A stretch of DNA of 64,000 bases from Leptospira neocaledonica (GTDB lineage Bacteria > Spirochaetota > Leptospiria > Leptospirales > Leptospiraceae): NCBI RefSeq assembly GCF_002812205.1, contig NZ_NPEA01000001.1:310001-374000 (forward strand). Reading direction: 5' to 3'. The translations under genes and the position numbers were made by a program. The notes beneath the pieces are model-generated. The model was not told the DNA's origin, ran no database searches, and was given only the letters and a program-made list of their open reading frames with translations. Numbering within the stretch: the first letter of the stretch is position 1; each line of letters begins with the position of its first letter. Positions 54,556 through 64,000 of the stretch are shown one piece after another.

Positions 54556-57123
54556 TTACTTTACGAGCACGGAACCTCCGGAATAATCCAAGACAATACT
54601 CTGCCCCTCTTTGAATTCACCTTTCAAAATGAAATTACTGAGAGCGTTCCCGATCTCTCTTTGGACGAGCCTCTTTAATGGCCTTGCTCCATATTCAGGA
54701 TCAAAACCCGCTTGCACTATATGTTTTTTCAAAGCAGGAGTAAAGCTTACCGTTAGTCCATTCTCAGAAGCCTTCCTTGCCATGATCTGCAATTGTAATT
54801 CTGCGATCTTTGCGATCATTGCTTCGTCCACGGACTTGAACAAGATGACTTCATCCAAGCGGTTTAAGAACTCAGGTTTGAAATGTTTTTTCAACCTTTG
54901 GTCTACCATTCTTTCTTTTTCTTCTTCCGAATACTCGGTCGAACTGAGGACCTCCGAACCGATATTAGAAGTAAGAATGATGACAGTGTTCTTGAAGTCC
55001 ACATTCCTCCCCTTGGAGTCGGTCAGCCTACCCTCATCCAGTATTTGTAAGAAGATATTGAATACTTCAGGATGAGCCTTCTCCACCTCGTCGAATAAGA
55101 TCACAGAATAAGGCCTACGTCTTACCGCTTCGGTCAATTGTCCACCTTCATCATGTCCAATATAACCTGGAGGAGCTCCGATCAGTCTGGATACGGAATG
55201 AGCTTCCATATATTCACTCATATCGATACGAAGCATTGCATTCACATCATCAAATAGGAATTCGGACAATGCCTTTGCAGTCTCCGTTTTCCCTACACCG
55301 GTAGGTCCTAAGAATAAAAATGTGCCGATCGGACGATTCGGATCCGCAATGCCGGCCCTGGATCTACGAATCGCTTCGGATAATAATTCCAAAGCATGGT
55401 CCTGGCCGATTACCTTGATCTTAAGAGAATCTTCCATTTTGAGAAGTTTTGCCTTCTCTCCTTGGAGCATCTTGGAGACCGGAATTCCAGTCCAACGAGA
55501 GACTATATTTGCTATATCTTCCTCATCCACTTCTTCTTTTAGAAGTCTTCCTGAACCCGAGATTTTTTTAAGTTCCGCGTTCGCCTTTTCCATTTCTTTG
55601 GAAAGTTCTATTAGTTTTCCATAACGTATTTCGGCGACTCTATTGATCTCCCCTCTTCTTTCTGCTTCCGCTTCTAAAACTTTGTATTTGTCCGTTTCTT
55701 CCTTGATTTCCTTAATTTTGGAAATTTTGGATTTTTCAAGATCCCAGCGAGCTTTTAGATTTCTAAAAAGTTCTTCCTGTTCGGAAAGTTCTTTGGAAAT
55801 ATTTTCCACTCTTTGTTTGGAAGCAGGATCCGTTTCTCTTTTTAGAGCCTCTTTTTCGATCTTTAAGGATTGGATCTTTTTACTCAGCTTGTCCAATTCT
55901 TCCGGCATAGAATCCATTTCTATCCTCATCTTGGAACTTGCTTCGTCGATCAGATCTACCGCCTTGTCAGGAAGGAAACGATCCGCTATATAACGATTGG
56001 ATAAACTAGCTGCAGCCACGATCGCAGAATCCAATATTTTAATTCCATGATGTAGCTCGTATCTATCTTTTAATCCTCTAAGGATAGTGACTGTTTCTTC
56101 TACACTTGGTTCTTTTACATAAACAGGTTGGAATCTCCTTTCTAAGGCTGCATCCTTCTCGATATACTTTTGGTATTCCTTTAAGGTCGTCGCACCTATA
56201 CAACGAAGTTCTCCACGTGCAAGCATAGGTTTCAGCATATTAGAAGCATCCATTGCTCCTTCTTGTGCCCCTGCTCCCACAAGTGTATGGATCTCGTCTA
56301 TGAATAAGATGATATTTCCATCGCTGTGTTTTACTTCGTCGAGGGTGGCTTTTAGTCTTTCTTCAAATTCGCCCCTGTACTTTGCACCCGCTATCATAGC
56401 ACCTAGATCCAATGCATAAATTGTTTTGGTCTTAATTCCTTCCGGAACTTCTCCTTGGATGATCTTACCTGCGAGTCCTTCTACAATTGCAGTTTTACCA
56501 ACACCTGGTTCTCCGATAAGCACAGGGTTATTCTTGGTCCTGCGGGAAAGTACCTGGATGGTCCTTCTGATCTCCTCATCTCTTCCGATGACCGGGTCTA
56601 ACTTTCCGAGTTTTGCCAGCTCATTTAGATTTTTTGCATATTTTTTCAAGGCATCTGCCTTGTTTTCCGGAGTATCATCCATGATGGGTTGTCCTTTTCT
56701 GAGTTCTATTACTGCTTTTAATAATTTAGGATAATCGAGTCCTAATCTCGCAAATTCTTGGCGAAGAGAAGATATTCCGTTCTTCAAAAATGCCAAGAGC
56801 ACATGATCTGTAGAAAGATATTCATCCTTCAATTCTGCCCGAATTTTATCGGAAGATTGTAGAAGAGAGATAGAAGCCCTGGAAAATCCTTTTTCGGAAT
56901 GGCCTTCTACTCTAGGAAGTTTTGTGATCGCTTCTTCTGTCTTTCGTCGGAACTCCGAAAGATTTAAACCCAGTTTGGAAAATAAAGGAGGAGCAAACCC
57001 ATCTCCTTGGCCAAGGATTTGAGCGATGATATGTTCCTCTTGTATCTCAGGGTTCTTATCATAGGAACTTTGGGCACCGGAAAGTGCTTCATTCAATTTT
57101 AATGTAATCTTATCTAGTTTCAT
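54556..57123 (-). CDS. clpB: Chaperone ClpB (protein disaggregase)
   Basis: ClpB is an AAA+ unfoldase that works with DnaK to rescue aggregates. ATG 57123 gives 855 residues starting [19 protein letters not shown], the family form; the 34-codon upstream extension is not conserved. The N-domain is followed by AAA1 with Walker A GEPGVGKT and Walker [16 protein letters not shown], a long middle coiled coil (about 400-520, rich in [20 protein letters not shown] heptads), and AAA2 with [28 protein letters not shown] and the sensor [10 protein letters not shown]. No CIRCE element is visible upstream. ClpB is known to be needed for virulence and stress survival in L. interrogans. Confidence 0.96.
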   Translation of the reverse strand: MKLDKITLKLNEALSGAQSSYDKNPEIQEEHIIAQILGQGDGFAPPLFSKLGLNLSEFRRKTEEAITKLPRVEGHSEKGFSRASISLLQSSDKIRAELKDEYLSTDHVLLAFLKNGISSLRQEFARLGLDYPKLLKAVIELRKGQPIMDDTPENKADALKKYAKNLNELAKLGKLDPVIGRDEEIRRTIQVLSRRTKNNPVLIGEPGVGKTAIVEGLAGKIIQGEVPEGIKTKTIYALDLGAMIAGAKYRGEFEERLKATLDEVKHSDGNIILFIDEIHTLVGAGAQEGAMDASNMLKPMLARGELRCIGATTLKEYQKYIEKDAALERRFQPVYVKEPSVEETVTILRGLKDRYELHHGIKILDSAIVAAASLSNRYIADRFLPDKAVDLIDEASSKMRIEMDSMPEELDKLSKKIQSLKIEKEALKRETDPASKQRVENISKELSEQEELFRNLKARWDLEKSKISKIKEIKEETDKYKVLEAEAERRGEINRVAEIRYGKLIELSKEMEKANAELKKISGSGRLLKEEVDEEDIANIVSRWTGIPVSKMLQGEKAKLLKMEDSLKIKVIGQDHALELLSEAIRRSRAGIADPNRPIGTFLFLGPTGVGKTETAKALSEFLFDDVNAMLRIDMSEYMEAHSVSRLIGAPPGYIGHDEGGQLTEAVRRRPYSVILFDEVEKAHPEVFNIFLQILDEGRLTDSKGRNVDFKNTVIILTSNIGSEVLSSTEYSEEEKERMVDQRLKKHFKPEFLNRLDEVILFKSVDEAMIAKIAELQLQIMARKASENGLTVSFTPALKKHIVQAGFDPEYGARPLKRLVQREIGNALSNFILKGEFKEGQSIVLDYSGGSVLVK

Positions 57124-57308
57124 TTTAGTCCGAATCCACTTGTATTCGAGTTGGTACTTAGACTGGGCCAGCAGAACTATTTCTGAAATTTTCTGCCAGA
57201 AAGTCAGAGACGGTTTTCCGCTCATTATGTCCCGTTTTTTTCCATTTCTAAATTCGAATTCGTTTTGACAAGGTGGTATGTTCCACTGGGATTATAGTCC
57301 ATTCCCTT

Positions 57309-57332
57309 TTCGGACAGGTGTAAGTCCGAAAT
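57309..57332 (+). promoter_or_regulatory. Hairpin in the leader of the sodium-symporter gene
   Basis: TTTCGGAC (57309-57316) and GTCCGAAA (57325-57332) form a perfect 8-base stem with an 8-base loop, 24 bases before the start codon. A TTGACA at 57265-57270 could be a -35 element, but no well-spaced -10 was found. Confidence 0.4.
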
Positions 57333-57356
57333 CCCTAAAAGCCGGAACAACCCTAG

Positions 57357-59165
57357 ATGACTAAAGAACCGCCCAAGGAAAGTTGGAAATCCCGTACTGG
57401 ACTCATATTGACCGTTGCCTCTGGAGCAATCGGACTCGGAAATTTCCTCCGATTTCCGGGACAGGCAGTGCAGAATGGAGGAGGAGCCTTCCTTCTCCCC
57501 TATATCATCAGTTTTATCCTAGTTGGAATTCCAGTCTGTATCACCGAATGGGTGATGGGAAGAATGGGTGGAGAACAAGGTCATAGTTTTCCGAATCTGT
57601 TTCGAGCCTATCTTTCCGGTGTTCCTCTTAGACTGCTCGGTGCAATTGGTGTTACCATTCCTTTGCTCATTTATGTATATTATGTTTTCGTGGAAGCTTG
57701 GTGTCTCGCTTATGCTTTCGATTTTGTAACAGGTAGTATCAGCTTAAATTCAGGGAATGGGGATCTGAATTCCCTCATCCAAAATTCTTCCAATCATTTT
57801 CATACATTAGTAGGCGCAAAAGAAAATGGAAGTGCTGTCCAAGGTAAAATTTTTTATGCCACACTCGCCTGCTTTCTAATGAACTTTATTTTAGTATATA
57901 GAGGAATTGCAAAAGGTCTGGAAGTATTCGCTAAGATCGCAGTTCCTTCTATGCTAATCTGTTCAGTCATCGTTCTCGTCAGAGTATTAACTTTAGATAA
58001 TATAGAGCTCGGGCTCGCACAAATGTGGAATCCGGACTGGTCTGCATTGGGAGAAGCTAAGGTTTGGATCTCTGCAGCAGGTCAGATCTTTTTTACTTTA
58101 TCCGCGGGATTTGGGATCGCCTTAGTATTTTCCAGTTATCTCAAAAAAGAAAATGATGTGATCTTATCTTCCGTTTCTGCAGCTTCTCTAAACGAATTTG
58201 TAGAAGTTGCGTTTGGTGGAATGATCACTATCCCAGTGGCATTTTTGTTTTTAGGACTATCGGCTACTTCTTTTGGAACATTCGGGATGGGATTTATAGC
58301 ACTTCCTTCCGTATTTGCATTAATGCCTGGAGGATCCTTTTTTGGAGCCATTTGGTATTTTGTATTATTCTTAGCGGCTCTCACTTCTTCGGTAACGATG
58401 CTCCAACCGGTAATCGTATTTTTGGAAGAAGCTTTCCATATCAGAAGAAGGACTTCCAGTTTTATACTTTTCCTTTTTACGTTCGGGCTTTCTTTCCCGA
58501 TCTTGTATTTTAATAAAAACTTCAATGCGCTAGACCAAGCGGATTTCTGGGTCGGAACGGTCCTTATTTATATTTTGGCTACCTTACAGATCTTAATTTT
58601 CGGTTGGGTGATTGGAGCCAAAAAAGGTTTGGAAGAAGGTCATAAGGGAGCACAGGCCCACTTACCTAAGTTTTTCTGGTGGGTAATCCAATACATTACA
58701 CCTGCTTTTTTGCTGATCGTATTCGGAATGTTCCTCTACCAAAATTTAGGATCCTATATCAATAAGATGGATGTGGACTGGATGATTGCAAATGCAGGAC
58801 CGGGAACCAATCCGGAAGAAGCAGGATTCCAAGCATTGATCTCTCGTTATGTATTTCTGGCTATCATCGCAGTATTCGGTTTGGTGTATTTACTTGTACA
58901 TCTCAGCTTAAAGGGTAAGGAAGAATCCAAGGACAAATCCACGAACAAAGTGCTACCAATCTTTTTGGGAAGTTTTATACTGATCCTGGCATTCTTTATG
59001 AATATCTTCCCTTACAAAGAAACCGCTTCCATCAAGGCCACATTCGGATCCGTGTCCCCCGAATTGACTTTAGATGGAGCATTGATCATGTGGGTTTCTC
59101 TCGGTTTAGTTAGCCTTCTGTCCTTATATTGTGTGATCAAACTTTTCCGGACCAGGGAAGCGTGA
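57357..59165 (+). CDS. Neurotransmitter:sodium symporter (SNF) family transporter
   Basis: The 602-residue inner-membrane carrier starts with the family hallmark: [30 protein letters not shown] in pieces (residues 19-48), where the unwound TM1 binds sodium and substrate. Twelve membrane segments can be traced; TM6 ([25 protein letters not shown]) and TM8 have the small residues for sodium. These carriers move amino acids; the substrate is not visible in sequence. It is divergent from clpB, and the DinG-like gene starts six bases after its stop. Confidence 0.92.
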   Translation: MTKEPPKESWKSRTGLILTVASGAIGLGNFLRFPGQAVQNGGGAFLLPYIISFILVGIPVCITEWVMGRMGGEQGHSFPNLFRAYLSGVPLRLLGAIGVTIPLLIYVYYVFVEAWCLAYAFDFVTGSISLNSGNGDLNSLIQNSSNHFHTLVGAKENGSAVQGKIFYATLACFLMNFILVYRGIAKGLEVFAKIAVPSMLICSVIVLVRVLTLDNIELGLAQMWNPDWSALGEAKVWISAAGQIFFTLSAGFGIALVFSSYLKKENDVILSSVSAASLNEFVEVAFGGMITIPVAFLFLGLSATSFGTFGMGFIALPSVFALMPGGSFFGAIWYFVLFLAALTSSVTMLQPVIVFLEEAFHIRRRTSSFILFLFTFGLSFPILYFNKNFNALDQADFWVGTVLIYILATLQILIFGWVIGAKKGLEEGHKGAQAHLPKFFWWVIQYITPAFLLIVFGMFLYQNLGSYINKMDVDWMIANAGPGTNPEEAGFQALISRYVFLAIIAVFGLVYLLVHLSLKGKEESKDKSTNKVLPIFLGSFILILAFFMNIFPYKETASIKATFGSVSPELTLDGALIMWVSLGLVSLLSLYCVIKLFRTREA

Positions 59166-59171
59166 ATACCT

Positions 59172-61169
59172 TTGAGTAGAGTAGAAGAACAATTCAAAAA
59201 ACTTTCCAAACTCTGGCCTGATTTCGAATCCAGGACCGGTCAGATCCAAATGGCAAACAGCGTGGAACAAGCATTTGCTAGTTCGGAACATTTGATCGTA
59301 GAAGCAGGAACAGGTGTTGGAAAATCCCTAGCCTATTTGATCCCTGCTGCAATCAGTGCGTTAGAAGGAGAAGAGATCGTAGTCATCTCCACGGAAACAA
59401 AGGCACTCCAAGACCAGCTTATAAGAAAAGATATCCCTCTTGTTTCTCAAATTTTAGGACAAGAAGTGAAAGCTGAAATTGCGATGGGAGCCTCTAATTA
59501 CGTCTGTAAAAGAAAATTAGGAAATGTTCTGACACAAGGAACCTTTGGTCCGGAAATGATGGACCATTTAAATTCTTTTAAGGACTGGGTAAACCAATCC
59601 GAATCAGGAAGAAGACAAGAATATGATGGATATGCTTCTCCCGATTTTTGGTCCAAGGTAACAAGAGAAGCAGATTCTTGTTTGGGAAGAAGTTGTCCGA
59701 ACTTCTCTCATTCTTTTTATTTTTTAGAAAGAGCTAAATGGCAGAAGTCAAACCTTCTGATCGTAAACCATTCCCTACTCGCGGCACATATTGCCTCCGA
59801 TTTTAATATTCTTCCGGACTTCAAAAAGATCGTAGTGGATGAGGCTCATAATTTTCCTGAAGTTTTAGGAAACGCATTCAGGATCGAATTATCTTCTCTC
59901 GAGATCCAAAAACTTTTACAAGGTGTCTGGAATTCCCAAAAAAAATCAGGATTGGGTGCAAGACTTAATTCTCCTAAGATCAATGATCTTGCAAATCTTG
60001 CGGGAGAAAAACTTTTCCTTTGTTTTAATAAAGTCGTTGGAGAACTTCCTCTCAACTTCTATGGTTCCCAAAGAATCCGTAGGCCATTAAAAATGGACGG
60101 AGGAGAATTAGAAGCTGCCTTAGATTCTCTACAAGAGGCGCTACTTATAGAATTGAAAAAATATTCTAAAGATAGTGATGAGATAGAAGAAAAAGAGATC
60201 GCGATGGAGATAGAAATGTCTTCAGGACGTATAGGTCAAATCGCAGAAGGTTTACATCTTTTCCGAACCATGGACGAAGGGGAAAGAGTGTATTGGGCAG
60301 ATCCTCCGAATACTAGAACAAAGGAAATGTTCCCTAAACTTCTGACCCAACCCTTAAAATCGGAAACAATACTTCGAGAAGTTTTAGAACCCAGAACTGA
60401 AAGTATAGTGTTTACTTCCGCTACACTTTCAACCAATAAGGGTGACCTAAGTTATTTTGCAGACCGGATCGGAAGATTACCCTCTCGCTCTAAATTGGTA
60501 GCTTCTCCTTTTCCGTATGAAAAAAATGCGTTACTCTTTTTACCTAAAGACATCAAGGATGCTACAGAATCGGCTGAAAGAAATGCGGCAGATCTTTCTC
60601 GTTATATTTTGAAATTGATCGAGCTGACCAAAGGTGGAGCATTCGTTTTATTCACTTCTAACAAATCTTTAAACGAAATTATAGAAACGATCCGACCTCT
60701 TACAGATCTTCCGATAATCTCACAATTGGAAATGGGACCGGAAGCCGCTAAGAATCGTTTTTTAGCGGAAAAGGATGCGGTTCTATTCGGAGTAGCTTCC
60801 TTCTGGCAGGGAGTCGATATTAGGGGTGATAAACTCAGATCAGTCATCCTGACCAAACTTCCATTCCAGCCGCCGAATGATCCGGTACTCGAAGCAAGAA
60901 GTGAAAAATTAAAAGAGAAAGGTGGAAATCCTTTCAAAGATCTACAACTTCCTTATGCAACCACGGTTCTAAAACAAGGTTTTGGAAGACTTATCCGTTC
61001 TGAAAAAGATACAGGTATCGTAAGTTTATTGGATTCCAGGATCTGGACTAAGTCTTATGGAACAGATTTGATCAATTCTCTTCCTCCTGCAAAACGTATT
61101 TCGGAATGGAACCAACTAAAATTAGAATATTCTAAACTTCCCAATTACTCTTCCGGAGAAGCGGTATGA
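59172..61169 (+). CDS. dinG: DinG-like superfamily 2 DNA helicase
   Basis: The 665 residues begin with TTG at 59172 (MSRVEEQFKKLSKLWPDFESR). Helicase motifs are complete: Walker A EAGTGVGKS (K51), VISTETKALQDQL (motif Ia), DEAH at 223-226, VFTSATLS (motif III), and the C-terminal QGVDIRGDKL and KQGFGRLIRSEKD (motifs V/VI). The Fe-S domain has C112, C170 and C175, but the position of the fourth cysteine (usually CFY) is S181 in HSFYFLERA, so the [4Fe-4S] cluster is probably lost or altered. DinG unwinds DNA 5'-3' and resolves R-loops. The stop overlaps the next gene by four bases. Confidence 0.88.
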   Translation: MSRVEEQFKKLSKLWPDFESRTGQIQMANSVEQAFASSEHLIVEAGTGVGKSLAYLIPAAISALEGEEIVVISTETKALQDQLIRKDIPLVSQILGQEVKAEIAMGASNYVCKRKLGNVLTQGTFGPEMMDHLNSFKDWVNQSESGRRQEYDGYASPDFWSKVTREADSCLGRSCPNFSHSFYFLERAKWQKSNLLIVNHSLLAAHIASDFNILPDFKKIVVDEAHNFPEVLGNAFRIELSSLEIQKLLQGVWNSQKKSGLGARLNSPKINDLANLAGEKLFLCFNKVVGELPLNFYGSQRIRRPLKMDGGELEAALDSLQEALLIELKKYSKDSDEIEEKEIAMEIEMSSGRIGQIAEGLHLFRTMDEGERVYWADPPNTRTKEMFPKLLTQPLKSETILREVLEPRTESIVFTSATLSTNKGDLSYFADRIGRLPSRSKLVASPFPYEKNALLFLPKDIKDATESAERNAADLSRYILKLIELTKGGAFVLFTSNKSLNEIIETIRPLTDLPIISQLEMGPEAAKNRFLAEKDAVLFGVASFWQGVDIRGDKLRSVILTKLPFQPPNDPVLEARSEKLKEKGGNPFKDLQLPYATTVLKQGFGRLIRSEKDTGIVSLLDSRIWTKSYGTDLINSLPPAKRISEWNQLKLEYSKLPNYSSGEAV

Positions 61170-62032
61170 AACGTAAGGCGCTACTGATCTTTTTTTTGAT
61201 CTCTGGTCTTTCCCTTTTTGCCTGGGAGTCCAAGGATAAAACGGAAACAATAGTAAACTGGAGAACCGGGGAGATCATTAAGACTGTAGAAATTAAGCTC
61301 CCTAAGATCTCATTCCATCCGGACGATCCGGATTATAATAAGATCGGAACCGCAAAAAATATCACAGAAGCTAGAAACATCGCAAAAGAAACTGCAAAAG
61401 AAGAAATTAAAAAATACTTATACAGAAGTATGGAAAATCTGAAGTTGGATTCCAATCTTCTTCTTCGTGAAAAAATAGCACAAGACGAATCCTTTCGGGA
61501 AATTTTTCAAGAGATCTATGAAAAAGAACCGATCGAGATCCACAACCGGTTCAATGGAAATCATTTAATAGCCACCGGGATTCTTTCCTTAAAAGGAAAA
61601 AAAGGAATTCTTTCTCATATTACTCTTCCTTATTCGTCAGAAAGTTTTCCGGAAGCTCATCCGATTCATAATCCAGCGGATTCATATACCGGGCTAATAG
61701 TGGATGCAAGACATTTAGAAGTTGTACCTGCTCTATTCTCGGAGATCAGAGATGAGGATGGAATCGGAATTTATTCTCCACTCTTTGTTAAAAAAAATTC
61801 CGTAATAAATTACGGTTATATACGTTATTTTTCCAGAGTCCAGGACGCAATGAAAGAAGAGATAGCAGGTTATAAACCTCTATTGACTACAGCCTTAGGT
61901 GTTTCCGGAAAATTGGGAGCGGATCTAGTGATCTCCAACGAGGATGCAGAAAAAATTTTGGCCTCCCCTAAATCCAGGGAGGCTCTCTTGAAAGGAAAGG
62001 TTATCGTGATTCTAGGGAAACCAGAGAAGTAA
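61166..62032 (+). CDS. Exported protein with LPP20/FlgT-like N-terminal helix
   Basis: The 288 residues start with a Sec signal (MKRKALLIFFLISGLSLFAW). A helix ITEARNIAKETAKEEIKKYLYRSME (about 67-92) resembles the alanine-rich LPP20/FlgT N-terminal block and may share ancestry with the LipL46-like protein at 15698. The later TGLIVDARHLEVVPALFSEIRDEDGIGIYSP (in pieces) is a strand-rich domain seen in flagellar and envelope proteins of spirochaetes and delta-proteobacteria. It overlaps dinG by four bases (ATGA). The 3' end overlaps the convergent TPR gene by 32 bases. No name is assigned. Confidence 0.75.
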   Translation: MKRKALLIFFLISGLSLFAWESKDKTETIVNWRTGEIIKTVEIKLPKISFHPDDPDYNKIGTAKNITEARNIAKETAKEEIKKYLYRSMENLKLDSNLLLREKIAQDESFREIFQEIYEKEPIEIHNRFNGNHLIATGILSLKGKKGILSHITLPYSSESFPEAHPIHNPADSYTGLIVDARHLEVVPALFSEIRDEDGIGIYSPLFVKKNSVINYGYIRYFSRVQDAMKEEIAGYKPLLTTALGVSGKLGADLVISNEDAEKILASPKSREALLKGKVIVILGKPEK

Positions 62033-62795
62033 ATACCTCTTCTGCTTTTTTATAAGACTCAGAGAACAAATACGCATATCCTAGATCCAAAAGTTCGTTT
62101 CTAGAAAGTTCTTTTTTTCTCGCCTCATATTTCGGAATATTTTTGATCCTGTCTGAATATTCAGTCACTTTATCTTCGTAGGAAGGGATCTCACCTGCAC
62201 CCGGAAGTTTTTCCAGGATATTACAAGCTTCTTCAAATCTTCCTATATGAACAAAACATAATCCTAAGGCAGCAAGAACATCTCTGTCTTCTTTTAGGCT
62301 TTCAGAATTTTCTTTGAATACCTTAAGGGCTTCTTCGAATTTTCTCAAATGATATAGAGAGAAAAATTCCAGTTTAGCAAAATACCCATCGGACCAAAGA
62401 GCCTTATATCTTTGGATGAGATCCGCACATGCTTTGTGGGCGCCCACTTCTTCGCATGCCTTGATCCCCGTGGTTAAGATAGAATAAGATACGGGACTAG
62501 AAGATGCCTTGAAATATTCGTGGAATAATACAGCGGCCTCTTTCGAATTTCCTTTGGCTCTATGCAGATAAGCACCGAGTAAAGGGGTCAGGACCGTTTT
62601 TCCCTCTAAAGGAAAATTATTGGCAGTATTTGTTTCCGTTTCGAATTCGCAAACCGCTCTTAAATGATTTAAGAACACGTTTTTCGCATTCTTCTCCGCA
62701 AGTTTAGATACTTCCTCGTAAGCTCCTGTTTCAAAGAGTTCCCAAGCGGACTCTTCTAAGGAAAGCTGTGTGGAAAGGGCGGAACTTTTAGCCAT
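62001..62795 (-). CDS. TPR-like repeat protein
   Basis: The 264 residues consist of helix pairs with TPR spacing: WELFETGAYEEVSKLAEKNAK, LLGAYLHRAKGNSKEAAVLFHEYFK, LYHLRKFEEALKVFKENSE, LAALGLCFVHIGRFEEACNILEKL and LGYAYLFSESYKKAEEVFTSLV. About five to six repeats are visible and no signal peptide, so a cytoplasmic scaffold is likely. The partner is unknown. The gene is convergent with the LPP20-like gene (32-base overlap) and lies upstream of the CA-rich repeat near asnS. Confidence 0.8.
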   Translation of the reverse strand: MAKSSALSTQLSLEESAWELFETGAYEEVSKLAEKNAKNVFLNHLRAVCEFETETNTANNFPLEGKTVLTPLLGAYLHRAKGNSKEAAVLFHEYFKASSSPVSYSILTTGIKACEEVGAHKACADLIQRYKALWSDGYFAKLEFFSLYHLRKFEEALKVFKENSESLKEDRDVLAALGLCFVHIGRFEEACNILEKLPGAGEIPSYEDKVTEYSDRIKNIPKYEARKKELSRNELLDLGYAYLFSESYKKAEEVFTSLVSLESR

Positions 62796-62850
62796 ACGAT
62801 ACCTCTATTTTTGGTATCGGTAAGATCCGGATTTTTTAGCGGATTTTTTT

Positions 62851-62877
62851 TCACACAGAGACGCAGAGCCTCAGAGG
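62851..62877. repeat. Copy of the short CA/GA-rich dispersed repeat next to asnS
   Basis: TCACACAGAGACGCAGAGCC and the following TCAGAGG lie two bases from the asnS stop. The same motif with a few changes occurs twice between metW and ddl (4298-4318 and 4346-4373). Here it is a single copy, preceded by a run of T (CGGATTTTTTT). Confidence 0.6.
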
Positions 62878-62878
62878 T

Positions 62879-64000
62879 TTAAGGATATAATCTCTCCATC
62901 ATACGAGGGAAAGGGATACATTCCCGGACATGCTGAAGGCCGCAGATCCAAGCGATCAACCTTTCGGTTCCAAGACCGAAACCGGAATGAGGAACAGAAC
63001 CGTATTTTCTAAGCTCCAAATACCATTCATAAGATTCTACAGGTAGGTTTTCTTCCTCTAGCCTTTTAGTGATATTTTCGTAACTTTCTTCCCTTTCTGA
63101 GCCGCCAATGATTTCCCCCACTCCGTCAGGAGCGATCAGATCTGCATTCAAAACAGTTCTTGGATCCTCGGGGTTGACCTTCATATAAAATGCCTTTGCT
63201 TCCCTCGGATATTTTTGTATAAAAACAGGTCCGCCGAATTTTTGACAAAGCATCTGTTCTCTTTCTGAATTGATATCGTCTCCCCAGACAATATCCTCTC
63301 CTTGGGATTGTAGGTATTCTAGGGCTTCTTTATAATCTATCAATGCGAAAGGTTTTGATATATAATCCAGTAAAGGAGAAGGATCTCTTTCCAAAACTTT
63401 TAGTTCTGGAGCACAAGCGGCCACAGTTTCTCGGATCACAGTTTTAACAAAATCCTCTTGCAGCTTTAGGTTTTCTGCATGTGTTAAAAATGCGGTTTCC
63501 GCTTCTACCATCCAGAATTCAGTTAAATGCCTTCTGGTTTTACTCTTCTCCGCTCTGAATGTAGGTCCGTAACAATATACTTTATTATGAGCAAATATCG
63601 CAGTTTCTAAATACAATTGTCCAGTCTGGGCCAGATAGGCATTACCAAGGTCGAAGTATTCCGTCGAGAATAATGTTCCTGCGGATTCTCCTATGGAACC
63701 CGTAAGGATAGGAGTATCTATCAATGTAAATTGGTTGGTATGGAAATATTTTCGGATCTGATAAGAAAGTTCACTTCTTACTTTTATGATAGCTAACTGC
63801 TTACTGGAACGTAACCAAAGATGTCTTTGAGAAAGTAAAAAGTCTATTCCGTGTTCTTTGGGCGTAATTGGATAATTTTCCGATTCTCCTACCTTCTTGT
63901 AAGAAGAAAGTATTAGTTCGTATCCGATAGGAGACTTTTCATTCTCCACTAATTTACCGATTACCTCGACTGAGGTTTCCTGTTTTAGGTGTTTGATCTC
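62879..64000 (-). CDS. asnS: Asparaginyl-tRNA synthetase, N-terminal part outside window
   Basis: The minus-strand frame is still open at base 64000; 373 residues up to the stop are visible. The first visible stretch (EIKHLKQETSVEVIGKLV, then ENEKSPIGYEL) is the end of the OB-fold anticodon domain. The class II catalytic domain follows: DFLLSQRHLWLRSSKQ, the motif 2 region FRAEKSKTRRHLTEFWMVEAE and motif 3 GFGLGTERLIAWICGLQHVRECIPFPRM. FWMVEAE and the C-terminal PFPRMMERLYP mark AsnRS rather than AspRS. The frame crosses the GTG at 63949 that might otherwise be mistaken for the start. Confidence 0.96.
   Translation of the reverse strand, partial: EIKHLKQETSVEVIGKLVENEKSPIGYELILSSYKKVGESENYPITPKEHGIDFLLSQRHLWLRSSKQLAIIKVRSELSYQIRKYFHTNQFTLIDTPILTGSIGESAGTLFSTEYFDLGNAYLAQTGQLYLETAIFAHNKVYCYGPTFRAEKSKTRRHLTEFWMVEAETAFLTHAENLKLQEDFVKTVIRETVAACAPELKVLERDPSPLLDYISKPFALIDYKEALEYLQSQGEDIVWGDDINSEREQMLCQKFGGPVFIQKYPREAKAFYMKVNPEDPRTVLNADLIAPDGVGEIIGGSEREESYENITKRLEEENLPVESYEWYLELRKYGSVPHSGFGLGTERLIAWICGLQHVRECIPFPRMMERLYP

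Noticed and set aside
57124..57225. 34-codon N-terminal extension of ClpB
   Set aside because: ClpB proteins begin near MKLDKxTxKxxEAL, which corresponds to ATG 57123; the extension is leader sequence.
57124..57356. CIRCE/HrcA operator for clpB
   Set aside because: The TTAGCACTC/GAGTGCTAA inverted repeat was not found. The only perfect dyad (57309-57332) lies on the symporter side.
63949..63951. GTG as the start of asnS
   Set aside because: The frame continues upstream to base 64000 and encodes the end of the OB-fold domain, so the true start is outside the window.

Overview
The window is a chromosomal segment of a Leptospira (spirochaete). The main reasons are the direct-sulfhydrylation methionine cluster metY-metX-metW, two adjacent class B flagellins (flaB), many short lipoproteins with loose spirochaetal lipoboxes, a PilZ-like/STAS/FliG signalling and motility set, and several proteins I know only from this genus. 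Base composition looks moderate, richer in G+C than I would expect for the pathogenic L. interrogans group, so a P2/intermediate or saprophytic species is plausible; the species is not resolved. Most of the window is core chromosome. I see no prophage, insertion sequence, CRISPR array or integron.

Layout. 1-4.3 kb: a truncated outer-membrane-type protein, then metY, metX and metW. 4.4-9.3 kb: ddl, divergent from an aromatic-repeat protein that is tightly coupled to mlaE-mlaF-mlaD (lipid transport). 9.3-16.9 kb: a beta-hydroxyacid dehydrogenase, a DUF2157/GDYXXLXY-type membrane pair, a four-gene envelope operon (NamZ-type muramidase, secreted protein, DUF2797, M48 lipoprotein) and a LipL46/FlgT-like lipoprotein. 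17-21.2 kb: an ArsR/SRPBCC pair with a large palindromic operator, a TPR-like lipoprotein and two flaB genes with strongly folded 5' leaders. 21.6-25.9 kb: pdhA-pdhB-pdhC running directly into fliG. 25.9-29.5 kb: a hairpin- and repeat-rich intergenic stretch, tRNA-Asp, a PgsA-type gene, tRNA-Leu, a DUF218-like protein and lysS. 29.6-35.5 kb: lipoprotein, serA, a PilZ-like protein, a hydrolase, DUF309 and an aldo/keto reductase. 35.7-41.9 kb: sdhCAB, an ACC-deaminase-like PLP enzyme and lepA. 42-49.1 kb: a small lipoprotein, a divergent LpxC-like protein with a 7-TM partner, eno-ftsB-like-clpP, YheT-type hydrolase, DUF4416 and lipoprotein. 49.2-54.4 kb: a HepT/MntA toxin-antitoxin pair, a polyprenol-kinase-like protein, a STAS protein, a SurA-like lipoprotein and a tandem XRE regulator. 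54.5-64 kb: clpB, a neurotransmitter:sodium symporter-family transporter, a DinG-like helicase, two uncharacterised proteins and asnS, which runs off the end.

Functional links. MetX and MetY acetylate homoserine and sulfhydrylate it directly. MlaEFD should move phospholipid across the periplasm, and the coupled repeat protein is a candidate additional envelope part. FlaB, FliG and the FlgT-like lipoprotein belong to periplasmic flagella. NamZ, M48, SurA-like, LpxC-like and polyprenol-kinase-like proteins give the window a strong envelope theme. Eno, PDH and SDH are central metabolism.

Several start codons were moved inward from the longest open frame (M48 lipoprotein, ArsR, second flaB, DUF218-like, alpha/beta hydrolase, aldo/keto reductase, lepA, the 7-TM protein, eno, clpP, the lipoprotein at 48.6 kb, STAS, clpB). 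The reason is given in each entry. All function calls rest on motif recognition by eye; no database search was run.
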